A stretch of 64,000 nt of DNA from Deinandra increscens subsp. villosa (taxonomy: Eukaryota > Streptophyta > Magnoliopsida > Asterales > Asteraceae), in the NCBI GenBank assembly GCA_039602395.1, contig JBCNJP010000006.1, positions 49,405,787 to 49,469,786 on the forward strand, given 5' to 3'. Positions within the stretch are counted from its first letter, which is position 1. Every line of letters starts with the position of its first letter. The position numbers were made by a program, and so were the translations under genes. Below the pieces are notes generated by a model that was not told where the DNA came from, searched no databases, and worked only from the letters and a program-made list of their open reading frames with translations. This document shows, piece by piece, positions 34,180-45,930 of this stretch.

Positions 34180-36245
34180 TCTGATCAAAATTTCTTGTAA
34201 ATATCTTTTAAGAAAATTAAAAAAATATGTGTTTATATTTCAAAAGCCTCATAAAAACAGGGGAGGAAATATCGTTGTTTCAGAAAATCTAAAAAATATC
34301 TGTTTGAGGTTTTTATGATGTCTTTTGTTTGCCTTGAGTTGGTAGGAAGTGATATAAATTTCCAAGACGATCGGAGACTGACACGTGTAAGGCAGAAGTG
34401 AAAGACGTCTCAAAGATGATGTTCGGTAAGCTAAATCAAAAACTATGATCATCCATGTAAGTGCAGTAAACTTAACTACTATATATGTTTAGTTTTCCAT
34501 CCTGGTTTACATAGTTTAAAAGACTGAGTCCCAGCAAAAACGGGTTGAGAGTGGTATTCACCTAGTATTCACTCTCTCACACGCCATGTTTCTGCTATTA
34601 TGACAACACCACAAAAAGGAAAAATGAAAAGAAAAAGAAAAATAAAAAGAAAAAGGAAATTCAAAAATGATGATAAAAATAAATAAATTATTGTGTTTGG
34701 TCTTCTTTGTGTGCTTAGCGGCCGACCCGATCACCAACTGATAATTAAGAAAATAAGTGGTAGTCATAGCGGTGTTTCATGGTTCCTCAAGTTGGGGGTT
34801 TGTGAATCCTCAATAAACCCTGAGGTTGGGTAGGTTTTGCTATGAACAATTGGGTGTGGGGACGGTTAAACATGACGGTAATTATGTACCATGAATAAGC
34901 ACTTTAAAACTTTTTATCTGGATGTGAGTTTATGTGATTTCAAAGATTTTGAGCAATCGTCTAGAGCGTCGAGTAACGGAAGCTGAAAAAGGTTTCTCAG
35001 TTAAAGATTTGTCTAGTTTGATCCATGAATTTACATCAGCTTCGAGGTAAGTGAATTTTTAATTTCTGTAATTAGGTTTTATTTGATTTATGGTTTATTT
35101 TATCTTTCAAGTCTTTAAATGTTTAAAATTTATTTCTTTTAAATTTTATTTTATGATCAAGATCAGATACTCGGGGTTTGAGTCTGAGGGGAAGCTTCGT
35201 AAATTCTCAAATTTTCTCAAAGTTAACATTTTTTTTATGAGAATTATCATTTTTAGAGGTTTGGGAGTATTTTTAATATTTTTGAAACTTGAGGGGGCCA
35301 AAATGAATTTTTTTTTAAAGGGTATAAAACCCTTCACTTGTTTCCGATCGTCATTCATCTCCCACCCTCCGTTTACGATCAGCCACGAAACCCTATCCTC
35401 CACCGCCCTGACTCGCCGGAAAACCTTTTTCGACCACCTCCGACCACCCATTCTGAAATCTGACCTCACCAACTCTTGTGTAATCGATTTTCGACCTCGA
35501 AATCGCTCAAAGCCCTCTCAGATCAACTGTGTTTGTTGGTAATTTCACGAGTTTAGAGAAGTTCGAGACCGATCTAGATTTCGTGTGTTTCGGTGTGAAA
35601 TACCTGTGTTTTGAAGTCGGATTGGTGTTTACAACTCGTTATAGGTAATGTTGGGTGTTCGTTTTGAATATCTGTGGTGTTTAACGAGTTTCCGAAGTTT
35701 TGCAGGTCTGTCCATGGCGTTTTCTGCGTTTACGATCATCTCGGTGAAGGAGACGACCGTTCGTGATTACGATCGGTATTTACGATCGATGTTCACGATC
35801 GGTGTTCACGATCCAGATGTTTACGATATTAGTTTACGATCCTCATTTACGACAAAGCGTGTTTACGATCGGGCTTAGGTCTTCAATCAATGTTTACGAC
35901 TGGACCGAGTGTTTACGATTGGACTCTGACTTTAACCCGATCGTGAACCCATAATAGGATCGTAAACCCAATATTCAAGTCGTAAACTCACTTATATTTG
36001 ATAAAAAATCATAAACACCTAATATTTCTAGAATCTCAACAAACTTAATCATTTTTAAGTTAAAATTATTGGTGTTTGTCAATTTGTGTTTCAAAATCAA
36101 ATATTTTTTTTTTTGAAAGTTTAAATTGAGATTTTCAGAACTTAACAAGTTTAATGTGACAATCAATTGAACTTCAAGATACTGTTGACAAACATAATTT
36201 CGTTTTGATGAATTTAAGCCTGATGCATTTGTCTCGTTTTCTCAG
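34180..36245 (+). other. Spacer between pol and the env-position ORF of copia C
   Basis: Two kilobases without a convincing gene. Purine-rich AACAGGGGAGGAAAT near 34256 could be an internal polypurine tract. A 5' leader-like part with GC-rich pieces (35340-35480) follows. A second GTTTACGA array occupies 35725-35990. Confidence 0.6.
35725..35990 (+). repeat. Second GTTTACGA motif array, before the env-position ORF
   Basis: About ten direct copies of GTTTACGA/GTTCACGA/ATTTACGA, several extended to GTTTACGATC. Two inverted copies (ATCGTAAAC, GTCGTAAAC) follow near 35957 and 35983. The motif is the same as in the leader at 27336-27680, 8 kb away. Confidence 0.85.
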
Positions 36246-38811
36246 ATGGCAGACGAAATACTTGATGAAGAGATCCATTTTGAGAGAGACCACTGCATCC
36301 CGGCTATCTTGATGACCCACCAGAGAGGCACATGCAGCTATTTTACTCTTTAGTGGCGGGGCTGAACGTATGCAAGATAAACCATGCTCTAAGAACAAGT
36401 GTGCTAATCGATGAGCAGCTTGTAAGAGAATTATGGGGAACAGCGAGAGCAAATGCTGACAAGACAAGTATCTCCGCAACAATTCAGAATCGTCAAATTG
36501 TGATAATCGAAGAAGACATCCGCCAGGGATTGAACATCAATGACAAAGCTGAAGATCCAATAGAGTACTCAAAGACTCTTGTATTAGAAGGTGCTCAGAC
36601 GTTGGATATGAAGGAAAGTTCCCTCCCATCTTCAAGAAGTTATTGCCGCACTACTGGAGGTGCTTGGCTCATTACTTGCAAAAATCCTTCTTGGGGAAGA
36701 GGACTAGTTTTGATCAGCTAAACAAATTGCGTGGCACGGCATTTGTAGCACTAGCCTTAGACTGGGATTTTAACTTCTCAAAAATGATGCTGTTGGATTG
36801 GGTTGGGAATGCAGATTTGAGTGCAAGAGAACAGTTCCTTATGACTCCAAGATTTGTACAGATGGTAGTTATGAAGAAGTATCCGATGATCGAAGAAAGG
36901 ATAGAGAAGTTAGATATCAAGTTCATGGATAATGGAGTGTTCGGGTTGCAAACCCAAGACATAAAAGGTAAGAGCAGCTTTCAGGGAAGGATTGAATGGA
37001 CCAAAAGAGGTGCCTTTCCTGAAGTTGCAAGAGAACAAGTTGAAGAAGAATCTGATGATGAACCAGAGGTGCACCCAGTCAATGCATCTCTGGCAAAAGA
37101 TCATGATGTGGCTGCCAATGTTCAAAGGGAACCTGAAAATATACCTTCTGATGAAGACAACATAATGGATGATATCTTCCCTGAGAACGAAACATTCGAG
37201 GATGACATCTATCGGGATTTGGGGCCCATCAATCTCAAGAGAGGAAGGGATGACCTGATCACATCTTCAGGCAGAGATGAAACTCCTCCAGAGCTGACGC
37301 TGAACGAAGAGGATGTGACTGAAGAACCCATCCCAATTCGTAAACCTTCTCCGAGGAAAAAGGCTGACCCAAGAACCTTGAGGTTCAAGTTCTTAAAGAC
37401 CAGCTCGAGCCTAATGGTGTTTGATCGTACAGATGCAAATGAACAGTCTAATAGCTCAACTGAACCGGCAACCGTTCAAGGCTCATCTCAAGCCGAGGTT
37501 CAAGCTACTGTTCATGAACCAACACCTGTGCAGACTGAGAATCCAATCCTCCATGCACATAGCCCAGTGCATGAGGAAAGGCAATTCCTAGAGGTTGAAA
37601 GCTCCTTTGTTATGCCCAGCCCGGTGAAAGTGAGTGTCTCTTCAGTACCTAGTCAACCTACTGTGGTTCCAAGCTTTAGGCCTTTTCGGGTAAATGAACA
37701 AGCTGCTGAGCTCCCTATTGAGATGAGGATAAGCGCAGACCCTCACATTAACTTTCTGATGTCTCAGAACAGAATTAGAGAGACTGAGATAAAAGCACTC
37801 CAGGCTGAGAACAGAAAACTAAAAGACAAGGAGGTGGCTGACAAGAATAGGTTTAAGTACTTGTATGAGACCTTGATGGATTTGAAAAAGAAGTATAATG
37901 AGTTGAAAGGTGCTGTGGTGTCAAGTGCTTCAGGTGACCCCGGTCAAAGCTCATCTCAGGCTGCACAACGTACGGAGACTAGGAATGAAGATGAAGGAGA
38001 TGACACCATTGAGATGTCGGACTATGCTCAAAGTGGAAGAGTCATCTCTAAAGCGCCAGAAGGTCACGACAACTGGTTCAAGGAATTTTTTCAAGGACCA
38101 GCCCCCACTCAATACACCATTGATGGTGGTGAAAGCTCTATCGACAGAAGGGGGAGTCGTGAAGCAATTTTGTGCTGGCACTATGACTCCGAGAAGAAGT
38201 TGTTTGCTGTTATCCGTGATGGCTACAGTCCAGTGGAATATTACAGAACACGAACTCAATTTCACTCCTGGACTGAGCCTGAGATCAGAAGCCTGTTGAG
38301 AGCTCCATATATAAACAGATGGAGTAGCACAGAAGGAGACCTAGTTCGGAACAATCTGATGAGCCACTTGGCGGAAAATTTTGTGAACTTCGATCTGAGG
38401 CAGGTGAGATGGGTTGAAACTGGAACTGACCCAGTGACTGGTGATCCAATAGGTGAAGCAAGGCGACCACCTACCAAACGCACAAGAGTGATAAACATGT
38501 TGGATGAGATTGAAGACAGTACCTTGGTCAAGAACTTTGACTGTTGGTTTTATGATCCAACGACACATGAGGTGGTGGTGCTCTGCAAGAAGATGAGGCA
38601 GTTCCGATTCTACGATCCGGTTGACCTGCTTAGGTTTGGTGAAAAAGATATCAAGCTCCTCGCCTCCCAACCAATTCTCAGTGATGAGAATGACCTTGAG
38701 AATGCTATACGGGTGGGGATCTTCCATGGAACAGCAAACCGGATCGTAGCAAATGAATGGTGGTTGAGCAATGTGCATAATACTTTCAGATTTGATCTGT
38801 TGCTGCCATAG
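36246..38811 (+). pseudogene. Copia C env-position ORF, frameshifted
   Basis: Starts ATG 36246 (MADEI...FERDHCIPAI), changes frame near 36330 and again near 36645, then stays open to the stop at 38809-38811 (722 codons from 36643). SIRE-lineage elements carry an extra ORF here, often called env-like. This one has an acidic middle part, a coiled coil (MSQNRIRETEIKALQAENRK..., ~37760-37910) and a C-terminal block with WFYDPTTHEVVVLCK and LRFGEKDIKLLASQP. I see no signal peptide or membrane segment, so an envelope role is not supported by the sequence. Function unknown. Confidence 0.75.
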
Positions 38812-38830
38812 GCGATCTAATGGTTCATGC

Positions 38831-38842
38831 CTAGGGGAAGAT
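38831..38842 (+). promoter_or_regulatory. Polypurine tract of copia C
   Basis: CTAGGGGAAGAT immediately before the TG of the 3' LTR. Confidence 0.85.
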
Positions 38843-39219
38843 TGTTGGGCTATCATTTAAGGCATGAACATTAGATGTGGGCTTACTTCTTAATGGGCTT
38901 GGTGTTCACGTTTGGAGCTTAGTGGGCCGGTCTTCATTGTGTTTATGATTGGGCTTAGGGTTTTGTAAAGGGTACTATATAAACCCTCATAGTTTATGAT
39001 TAACTAGCTTTTTTATTACGATTTCAGCCTCACTCTTGTAATTCCGATCGGTTTTCAATAGCTCAAGAAAGTATTATTCATCATTCAAGATTTGATCTTT
39101 GTTGTTTATCACTTTATCAAATCTATTTCTTCTACTTTCTTCTTGAATCAATCACTTACGAGGATTTCGCACTCGTTTGTGATATCAAAATCGTGGTTGG
39201 TAGATTTTTTGGACCTACA
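38843..39219 (+). repeat. 3' LTR of copia C
   Basis: 377 bp, equal in length to the 5' LTR, with three substitutions by eye, all in the last third. Confidence 0.97.
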
Positions 39220-39381
39220 AAACTAAAGTTACATCAGATTACCCACATCAAGTCACCCCTTCTCTTTCTCCGGCCCCTTTCCGCCCTCTCCGCCGCCGCC
39301 AAAGGTTACCTGAGTCCAGCGGTTCCTACCGCCATAGCCACTATCCCCGTCGCTACTCACCATCCCAACCACCATCTAACA

Positions 39382-39603
39382 TCAGTAGCTCGGTGATTGG
39401 ATCGGCGGCGAAGTTCCTCCATGCTCTAGAACAACTCGGCGGCGCACATGGTCGCCGTAAACCACCATTAATCCACCCGCCTTCAAATTTTCTAAATAAA
39501 TCACACTACCCTGGTCCCAATTCCCCGACTTAAAACCCCTCACAATCGGTGTATTAGAAAGAATAGACAGGATATGGCCGCCGTCAAATAATTGGGACTC
39601 CAA
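39382..39603 (-). other. Coding-like segment inside the Mutator-like element
   Basis: An open minus-strand frame of about 73 codons with protein-like composition (FDGGHILSILSNTPIVRG, NLKAGGLMVVYGDHVRRRVV). It may be a second captured gene fragment. I do not recognise the protein and cannot exclude chance. Confidence 0.3.
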
Positions 39604-39818
39604 ACCTGTATTCTCTATTGATTGATTTCTTCTTCAATCATCTTCTCCACATACACCAATTTTGATCCTTTTGTTTTCATTTCGAATATCGATCTCAGAT
39701 CAGCTTCCCGGCGGCGTATAACCCTAGAGTTCCAGTTTATTTACAACTGATCTTCGTTGATAAATTCGGGGATTCGAGGTTTGATTGTTTTGATAAAAAA
39801 AAAAGAAACCCTAATTTT

Positions 39819-40190
39819 AATGGCGTCGATAAACCTTCAGCCGAAAGATGGTTGCGGCGACGATTCGAAGTCTCCAGCACGTGGCGTAAGGGGTTTCCGC
39901 ACTGTGGAGTAAGATCGTAACTGGTGAGACCTCTGAATTGTCTCCACCGGTGGTTTCGGTTATTTCTCCGGCGGCGTCGCCGCCGTCGCCGTCTATTCAG
40001 GAGCAAATAATGAACGCTGCACCGATTGGTATCTGCTTGATACGGCGAGTTCTGTTGACGAATCTGGAACCGGATGTCAGCCTGAGGGTTCCGAAAGCGG
40101 TGGTGGGAATGCGATGAAGAAGTCGGTGTGGATTAAACCGTCAAACGGCGTCGTTGATGAACAGATGAGTGTCGGAGAAGAGAGAGTTTT
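39819..40190 (+). pseudogene. Captured gene fragment resembling the N-terminus of plant LARP1
   Basis: ATG at 39819 is followed by GDDSKSP and then, after a frame change, WSKIVTGETSELSPP with a Ser/Pro-rich run. After another change comes GGGNAMKKSVWIKPSNGVV. The order W-S-x-I-V-x-G-E, Pro/Ser-rich linker, Gly-rich, W-x-K-P-S-N-G matches the pre-La-motif region of plant La-related protein 1, an mRNA-binding regulator of decay and translation. The La motif itself is absent. The fragment runs into the right TIR. It looks like a gene piece acquired by the Mutator-like element. Identification is from memory of the family. Confidence 0.6.
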
Positions 40191-40216
40191 TTTTTTCTTT
40201 TATATATTATTATATA

Positions 40217-40461
40217 GGTTATAGGTTATTACAGACATGGTCCTCCTACTTTAAAAAACTATAAATTTACATAAATAGTCCCTACTCTACAAAATGACTA
40301 ATATACCCTTTCACTTAACTGAAAAATCTAACCCTCATTAGTTCAAGAGACTCAGATGACAACAAAATACAAACGTTAGGATATGATCTGTTAATAATTT
40401 GAAAATCAGATGCATTTGACAAAACTGGTCAAATCTCACAGATACAAATAGTAATTAACTC
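40217..40461. repeat. Right TIR of the Mutator-like element
   Basis: Inverted copy of 26589-26832, followed by the 9-bp duplication TTCTTGATA (40462-40470). Confidence 0.9.
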
Positions 40462-40515
40462 TTCTTGATATATTTTTTTTTACGTTGTTATATCGTGTTA
40501 CATGGAAAAATAAAA

Positions 40516-40537
40516 GTCAAAAGTCAACTTGTTGACC
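40516..40537. promoter_or_regulatory. Cluster of three W-boxes upstream of the TNL gene
   Basis: AAGTCAA at 40514-40520 and AAGTCAAC at 40521-40528 are TTGACT cores on the minus strand; TTGACC is at 40532-40537 on the plus strand. Three WRKY-factor core sites within 22 bp lie 60-81 bp before the ATG. W-box clusters are common in plant immune-gene promoters. WRKY control is inferred, not shown. Confidence 0.6.
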
Positions 40538-40596
40538 TAAACTTCCAGTTTACAGTAGTTACACATGCCCTCGATTCTCGACGATCACGATTTGGA

Positions 40597-43500
40597 ATGG
40601 CGTCTTCGTCTACATCCTCCATGTTGAAGTACGATGTGTTCTTGAGCTTCAGAGGAGAAGACACTCGGAAGACGTTCGTTGATCATCTCTACTCTGCTCT
40701 ACACCAAAAAGGGATCTTAACGTTTCAGGATAGCGAGAAACTCGAGAGAGGAAAATCAATCAGTGAAGAGCTCCTGAAAGCAATCGGAGAATCATCCATC
40801 GCTGTCATTGTCTTCTCAAAAAACTACGCTTCTTCATCTTGGTGTTTGGATGAACTTGTGGAAATTATGAGACAACACAAGGAAATGAAGCAGATCGTTT
40901 ATCCGGTGTTCTATGGCGTTGATCCTTCGGATGTCCGTAAACAGAAAGGGCCTTTTGGGGAAGGGTTTGGGAGACACCGCCAATCGGGGAAGGCAAAAGC
41001 GTGGAAAGAGGCTCTGGTGGAAGCAGCCAATTTGTCCGGATGGGACACCAATAATAATACTAATGGGTAATTTCCTTATCTTGCCCTAAAATTACCGATA
41101 TGTGTATTGCTGCAAGTCTCTACCACTTGTTTGATTTAATTTGTTAAACATATGTGTTTGTGGATGTTAGATTTGGGGATTTATATGCTTCTCTCTCACA
41201 AACATATTTGAAATGTGTGTATGATGTTTTGAAATTAAGAATGTTTGTTATTGATTCATCCTTCATCATTGTTTTACTAAGTTTTCTCACTTCTACCGGT
41301 GCATCCGATCAAGCAATCATGATGGCGCTAATTTTTTACTATTGCAGCCATGAAGCAGAATGTGTTAAAACGATTGTGAAAGACATCCAAGGAAGCTTGT
41401 ATCACAAATACTCAATTCTTGAGGAGAAACTAATTGGAATAATACCTCGCGTGGAGAAGGTGAAGTCGTTGTTAATAAGAACAGGAACAGGATTGAATGA
41501 TGTCCGCATGATAGGGATATGGGGAATGGGTGGTGCAGGTAAGACTACAATTGCCAGATCTGTATTTACACAACTCTCAAGTCAGTTTGATATTACAATG
41601 TTCGTAAGAAATGTCAGAGAAATGACAGAAAAATCGGGTCTGCATTCCGTACAAAAAGAATTGCTCTCGTGTGTAGACAAGAACATGGAAATAGAGAATG
41701 TGGTCCAGGGGATGCAGATGATAAAGAAAGTGTTTTGCCGCCAAAAGGTTCTTATCGTTCTTGACGATGTTGACCAAATAAGCCAACTAGACGCATTAGC
41801 AGGAGACCACAAGTGGTTTGCTGAAGGGAGTCGGATTATTATAACAACAAGAGATGAGCGTTTGTTGGTTGCACATGGGATCATTGAGGATATATATAAT
41901 GTGGACTTGATGAATAGCAATGAAGCTCTTCAGCTATTCAGTCTGCATGCATTTCGGATAAATATTCCCATGGAAGATTATGAGCAGCATTCACGTCTTG
42001 TTGTGCACTATGCTGGTGGTCATCCTTTGACTCTCAAAGTTTTAGGCAATTCTTTACGTGGTAGGGACATGACCAAGTGGATAACGACACTGGACAGACT
42101 TAAAGAAATTCCCAAAACAGAAACATTAGAAACACTCAAAGTAAGTTTTGATGCCCTAGAGGATATTGAGAAGGAAATATTTTTAGATATTGTATGTTTC
42201 TTTAAAGGGTGGCATAGTATGGAAGTATACAAAATACTTGATTGTTGTGGATTTGACACACAAAAGTGGGTTTGTGATCTCATACAGAAATCTCTCATAT
42301 ATATTTCAAATGAAAGGTTGAACATGCATGACATGATTCAAGAAATGGGTCAGCATATCGTCCGTGGAAAGAACCCTAAGGAGCCCCACAAGCATAGCCG
42401 CTTGTGGAGGTATCAAGAAGTTTTGGATATATTCAGAGAAAATAAGGTATGTATCAACCAAAGGTGGCAATATCTGCCAATTGCCTATGAATTAGTCAAC
42501 TCGGGTTAATATTGTTGTTTTCAATTGGGTAAATAAAGAAAACTAGCTTATAGGGGAACCGTTCAAAAGTTACCAAAAGTGTGTTTTTAGAGCATATCTG
42601 TCCCCCCATATCCAATTACCATTATTTTTTAGTTAGGGAACATCACATGCATTTTATGTGAGAGCATATCTGTCATTCTAGCCCATACTGGTGATTTTGT
42701 GTGTGAGATTACTTAAACCTAAAAAATAACGTTAAATTGAAATGGGGACCAAACCTGTATTTTGATCAGACCACACAGACCATTTATGCAACCCTTTCAC
42801 AAATGTTTGGACTAAGCTTTTAGGTATTTAATCCCAGGGACCTAACCTGCAAGATGAGATCAAACCACGTGCACCATTTATGCAACCCTCTCACAAATGT
42901 TTGGACGTTTTTCAATCCTGGGGACCAAACCTGCAATTTAATCAAACCATGGGACCATTTATGCAATTAACTCTAAAAAACAGAACATATAAATTCAGAC
43001 AATAGGTTCTCCAAATGATCAACATTATCTGACTCGTTTTGACTGTAACAAAACTTGCCAGTTTTGACATGGCCCATTACCCAACCCATCTTTCGCCGCC
43101 CCTGGCTTTATTTCTAGTATTTTATAAGCATATTTGACTTCTAAGTTGGATATTTGAACATACTTAACAGGGAACCGAAGAAATTGAAGCCATAGTAGTG
43201 GAGGGCTTGTGTACTTCTGAAAGAGTAAACCTCACTAATACTTTTAAGAACATGACGAACCTTAGACTACTTCATGTGGATACAATGGGAATGCATTTCA
43301 TAGGACCTGAATACCTTCCAAGTTCATTGCAATATCTCAATTGGAAAAACTACACTTCAAATTCATTTCCAGAAAATTTTGGATCAGGGAAACTTGTAGG
43401 ACTTCACATGCATTCTAGCAGTATTGTTCAACTATGGAAAGGAGTGAAGGTGCAATGACTCAAAATTCCTTTACGTCCTTCTATTGCGGTAGATTGCAGC

Positions 43501-45370
43501 ACTTATTAATTCCAATTTCTCCTTTTGTTTATAACAGCATCTACACAACCTAAAGTATGTCGATTGTAAGGAGTCGAAGAATCTTAGCAGAACACCAAAC
43601 TTCGCAGGGGTTCCAAATCTTGAAAGCTTGAACCTTTCAGGCTGTAGCAGTTTGGTAAAGGTTCACAAGTCCATTGGAAATCTAGAAAAATTAAAAATTC
43701 TAGATCTTAGCAATTGCTATGAACTTAGATCTTTCCCATCCTATGTGAACATGAAATCCCTTGAGATGCTAGATCTCTGTCACTGTCGTAACTTTAAGAA
43801 GTTCCCAGAAATCCAAGGGACGATGGAAAGATTATCACATATTTATTTGGAGCATACAACAATACAAGAATTGCCATCATCAATTGTGAATCTACCTAAT
43901 CTATCCTTCCTTAGTCTTCTTGGATGCATCAACCTAGTGACTCTTCCACATAGTATTTGCATGTTACAAAGCTTAATATATCTTGATGTCCGACGTTGTA
44001 TAAAACTTGCAACAGTACCCCAAGAACTGGGAAACATAGGTTGTCTAGAGCATCTTCTTGTGTCCAGTGTTACCCAATTACCATCGTCAATCATCCGTCT
44101 TAAAAACCTCAAAACATTCTCTGTTGTAGAACCACCATCCTCCATTTTTCAAAAAAGAGGATTTCTTGATTGGTTTTTTTCAAAACAAGCAAACTCAAAG
44201 CATAAGAATTTGCCTCAATACTCCTTATATCAGGTATTGCCTTCTTTGTCGAGTTTGACTTCATTAAACGAACTGGGCCTCTGCAATTTACATGAGGGAA
44301 CAATCTTACCTGTAGATATTGGCACACTGTCCTCCTTGGAATATTTGATTTTATGTAACAACCAGTTTTCTAGACTGCCTTTTACCATCTTTCAACTGTC
44401 TGTGCTTAGAAGACTTGACTTGTCTAACTGCCCAAATCTTGAAGCGCTGCCTGAGCTTCCACCTAGTGTAGCTGTCGTGTTTGCTAATAACTGCAAGTTG
44501 TTAAGGACCATAACTGGTCTTTCATCAGCTCAAGGACTCTTGAGGCAGGTCTCATTTCTTGGTTGTAGGGGATTGGAACATCAACTGGTTGAGACTCTTA
44601 CAGCTACAGTGCTGCAAACTGCACTTCAGGTTGTTTTCATTCTACCTTTTTAAAATATGTTAATGGGCCAGGGTCTGGGCCTGAGACCGTTTCTAGGCTT
44701 GGCCTAGACAAACCCTCAAAAGATCTCAGTCCCACTAGACTCGGAAGTTGCAATCAGTACTAAGTCCTAACACTTGATCAGAAAGCCTGGTTAGGACTAG
44801 CCTAGTTCCTTAAATCCATCACGTAAATTTCCTTTTTCCTGCAATATATATGTAGTTTTCTAGTTTTTGTAGACTTGTTACTCTTTTTTATGACTGATAA
44901 TATCGATCTACAAGCCAAAATTTTAGGATCATAATAGACAACTTTATTTTATTTTGTATTTGAGTCTGTTTATTACTCTTATTCTTAAGGTTACGTCTCT
45001 AGTTTTTTTTTTCTTTTTTCTTAAATGGCTTGATAGGGTGAGAAACTTTTGAAAGTTTTTAACTCTTCATTATTAATAGAAAGGCATCGAGTAGTCGGGG
45101 TGATTTCCTTAAAATTGCTAGTGTTATCGCTGCATTGATTCTGATTACCAAAACTTCATTTACATCACATGTAATGATTGAATATTTTTATATTTTAAGC
45201 TTCGTAAAACTAATTTGATGTATTTTTTATAGACTCGGGCTAATGGCACAGGAGGAATCATTTTTGACACAGGATCCAAACGATCGTTTGAGGCCAAATG
45301 GTCGTTTGGGCAGATCTCAAAACGATCATTTGGTGACAAATAGTCGTTTGGGACCAAATGGTCGTTTGGA

Positions 45371-45413
<43 letters not shown>

Positions 45414-45880
45414 GAAGGGTTCTGTGTAGACCCCTTAAATTTTGTAGACCCCGTAGACCCCTATAAAACTCAATAAAAATAAAACTCAGTGTTGTAAATT
45501 TGGTTTTTTTTATTACGATAAGTTTTTAAGAACCAAAAAAATAAATAAATAAATAAATAAAAAACAAAAACATTAAAAATCGAACATTTTAAGACAATGA
45601 GTTTTAAACGCAACACTGAGTTTTATTGAGTTTATTGAGTTTATTGAGTTTTAAACTCATTGATTTTTAAAACTCATTGTCTTAAAATGTTCAATTTTTA
45701 ATGTTTTTCGTTTTTCTTTTTTTTAATTGTCTTTTTTTGTTCTTAAAAGCTTATCGCAAATAAAAAAAACTAAATTAACAAAACTGAGTTTTATTTTTAG
45801 TGAGTTTTAATGAGTTTTATTGAGTTTTATAAGGGGTCTACGGGGTCTATAAAAAATAAGGGGTCTACACGGATCTTTTA

Positions 45881-45930
<50 letters not shown>

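Larger units (their letters stand above)
26851..39219 (+). mobile_element. SIRE-like Ty1/copia element C, young but defective
   Basis: 377-bp LTRs (26851-27227 and 38843-39219) differ at three positions by eye, and both sides carry the duplication AAACT (26846-26850 and 39220-39224). Order: LTR, iMet primer site, long leader, gag with a coiled-coil extension and second zinc knuckle, protease, integrase, RT, RNase H, 2-kb spacer, extra ORF in the env position, polypurine tract, LTR. This matches the SIRE/Maximus lineage. The polyprotein has several in-frame stops and an integrase deletion, so this copy cannot move by itself. It lies inside the Mutator-like element. Confidence 0.95.
26589..40461. 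mobile_element. Pack-MULE-like Mutator element, split by copia C
   Basis: Inverted ends of about 245 bp (26589-26832 and 40217-40461) begin GAGTAAATTACTATTTG and GAGTTAATTACTATTTG. They are flanked by the perfect 9-bp repeat TTCTTGATA (26580-26588 and 40462-40470). Long TIRs with a 9-bp duplication are the Mutator hallmark. No transposase is present. After removing copia C, the interior is ~1 kb with GC-rich gene-like pieces, including a LARP1-like fragment, which is the Pack-MULE arrangement. Its right end is 135 bp from the start codon of the TNL gene. Confidence 0.88.

Noticed and set aside
35090..35542. 150-codon ORF in the copia C spacer
   Set aside because: Phe/Lys-rich AT-driven reading without a motif, between pol and the env-position ORF.
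45243..45476. ORF rich in repeated RLG/DRL and Tyr-Ile
   Set aside because: It reads through fold-back subterminal repeats and a TA microsatellite in a TNL intron.
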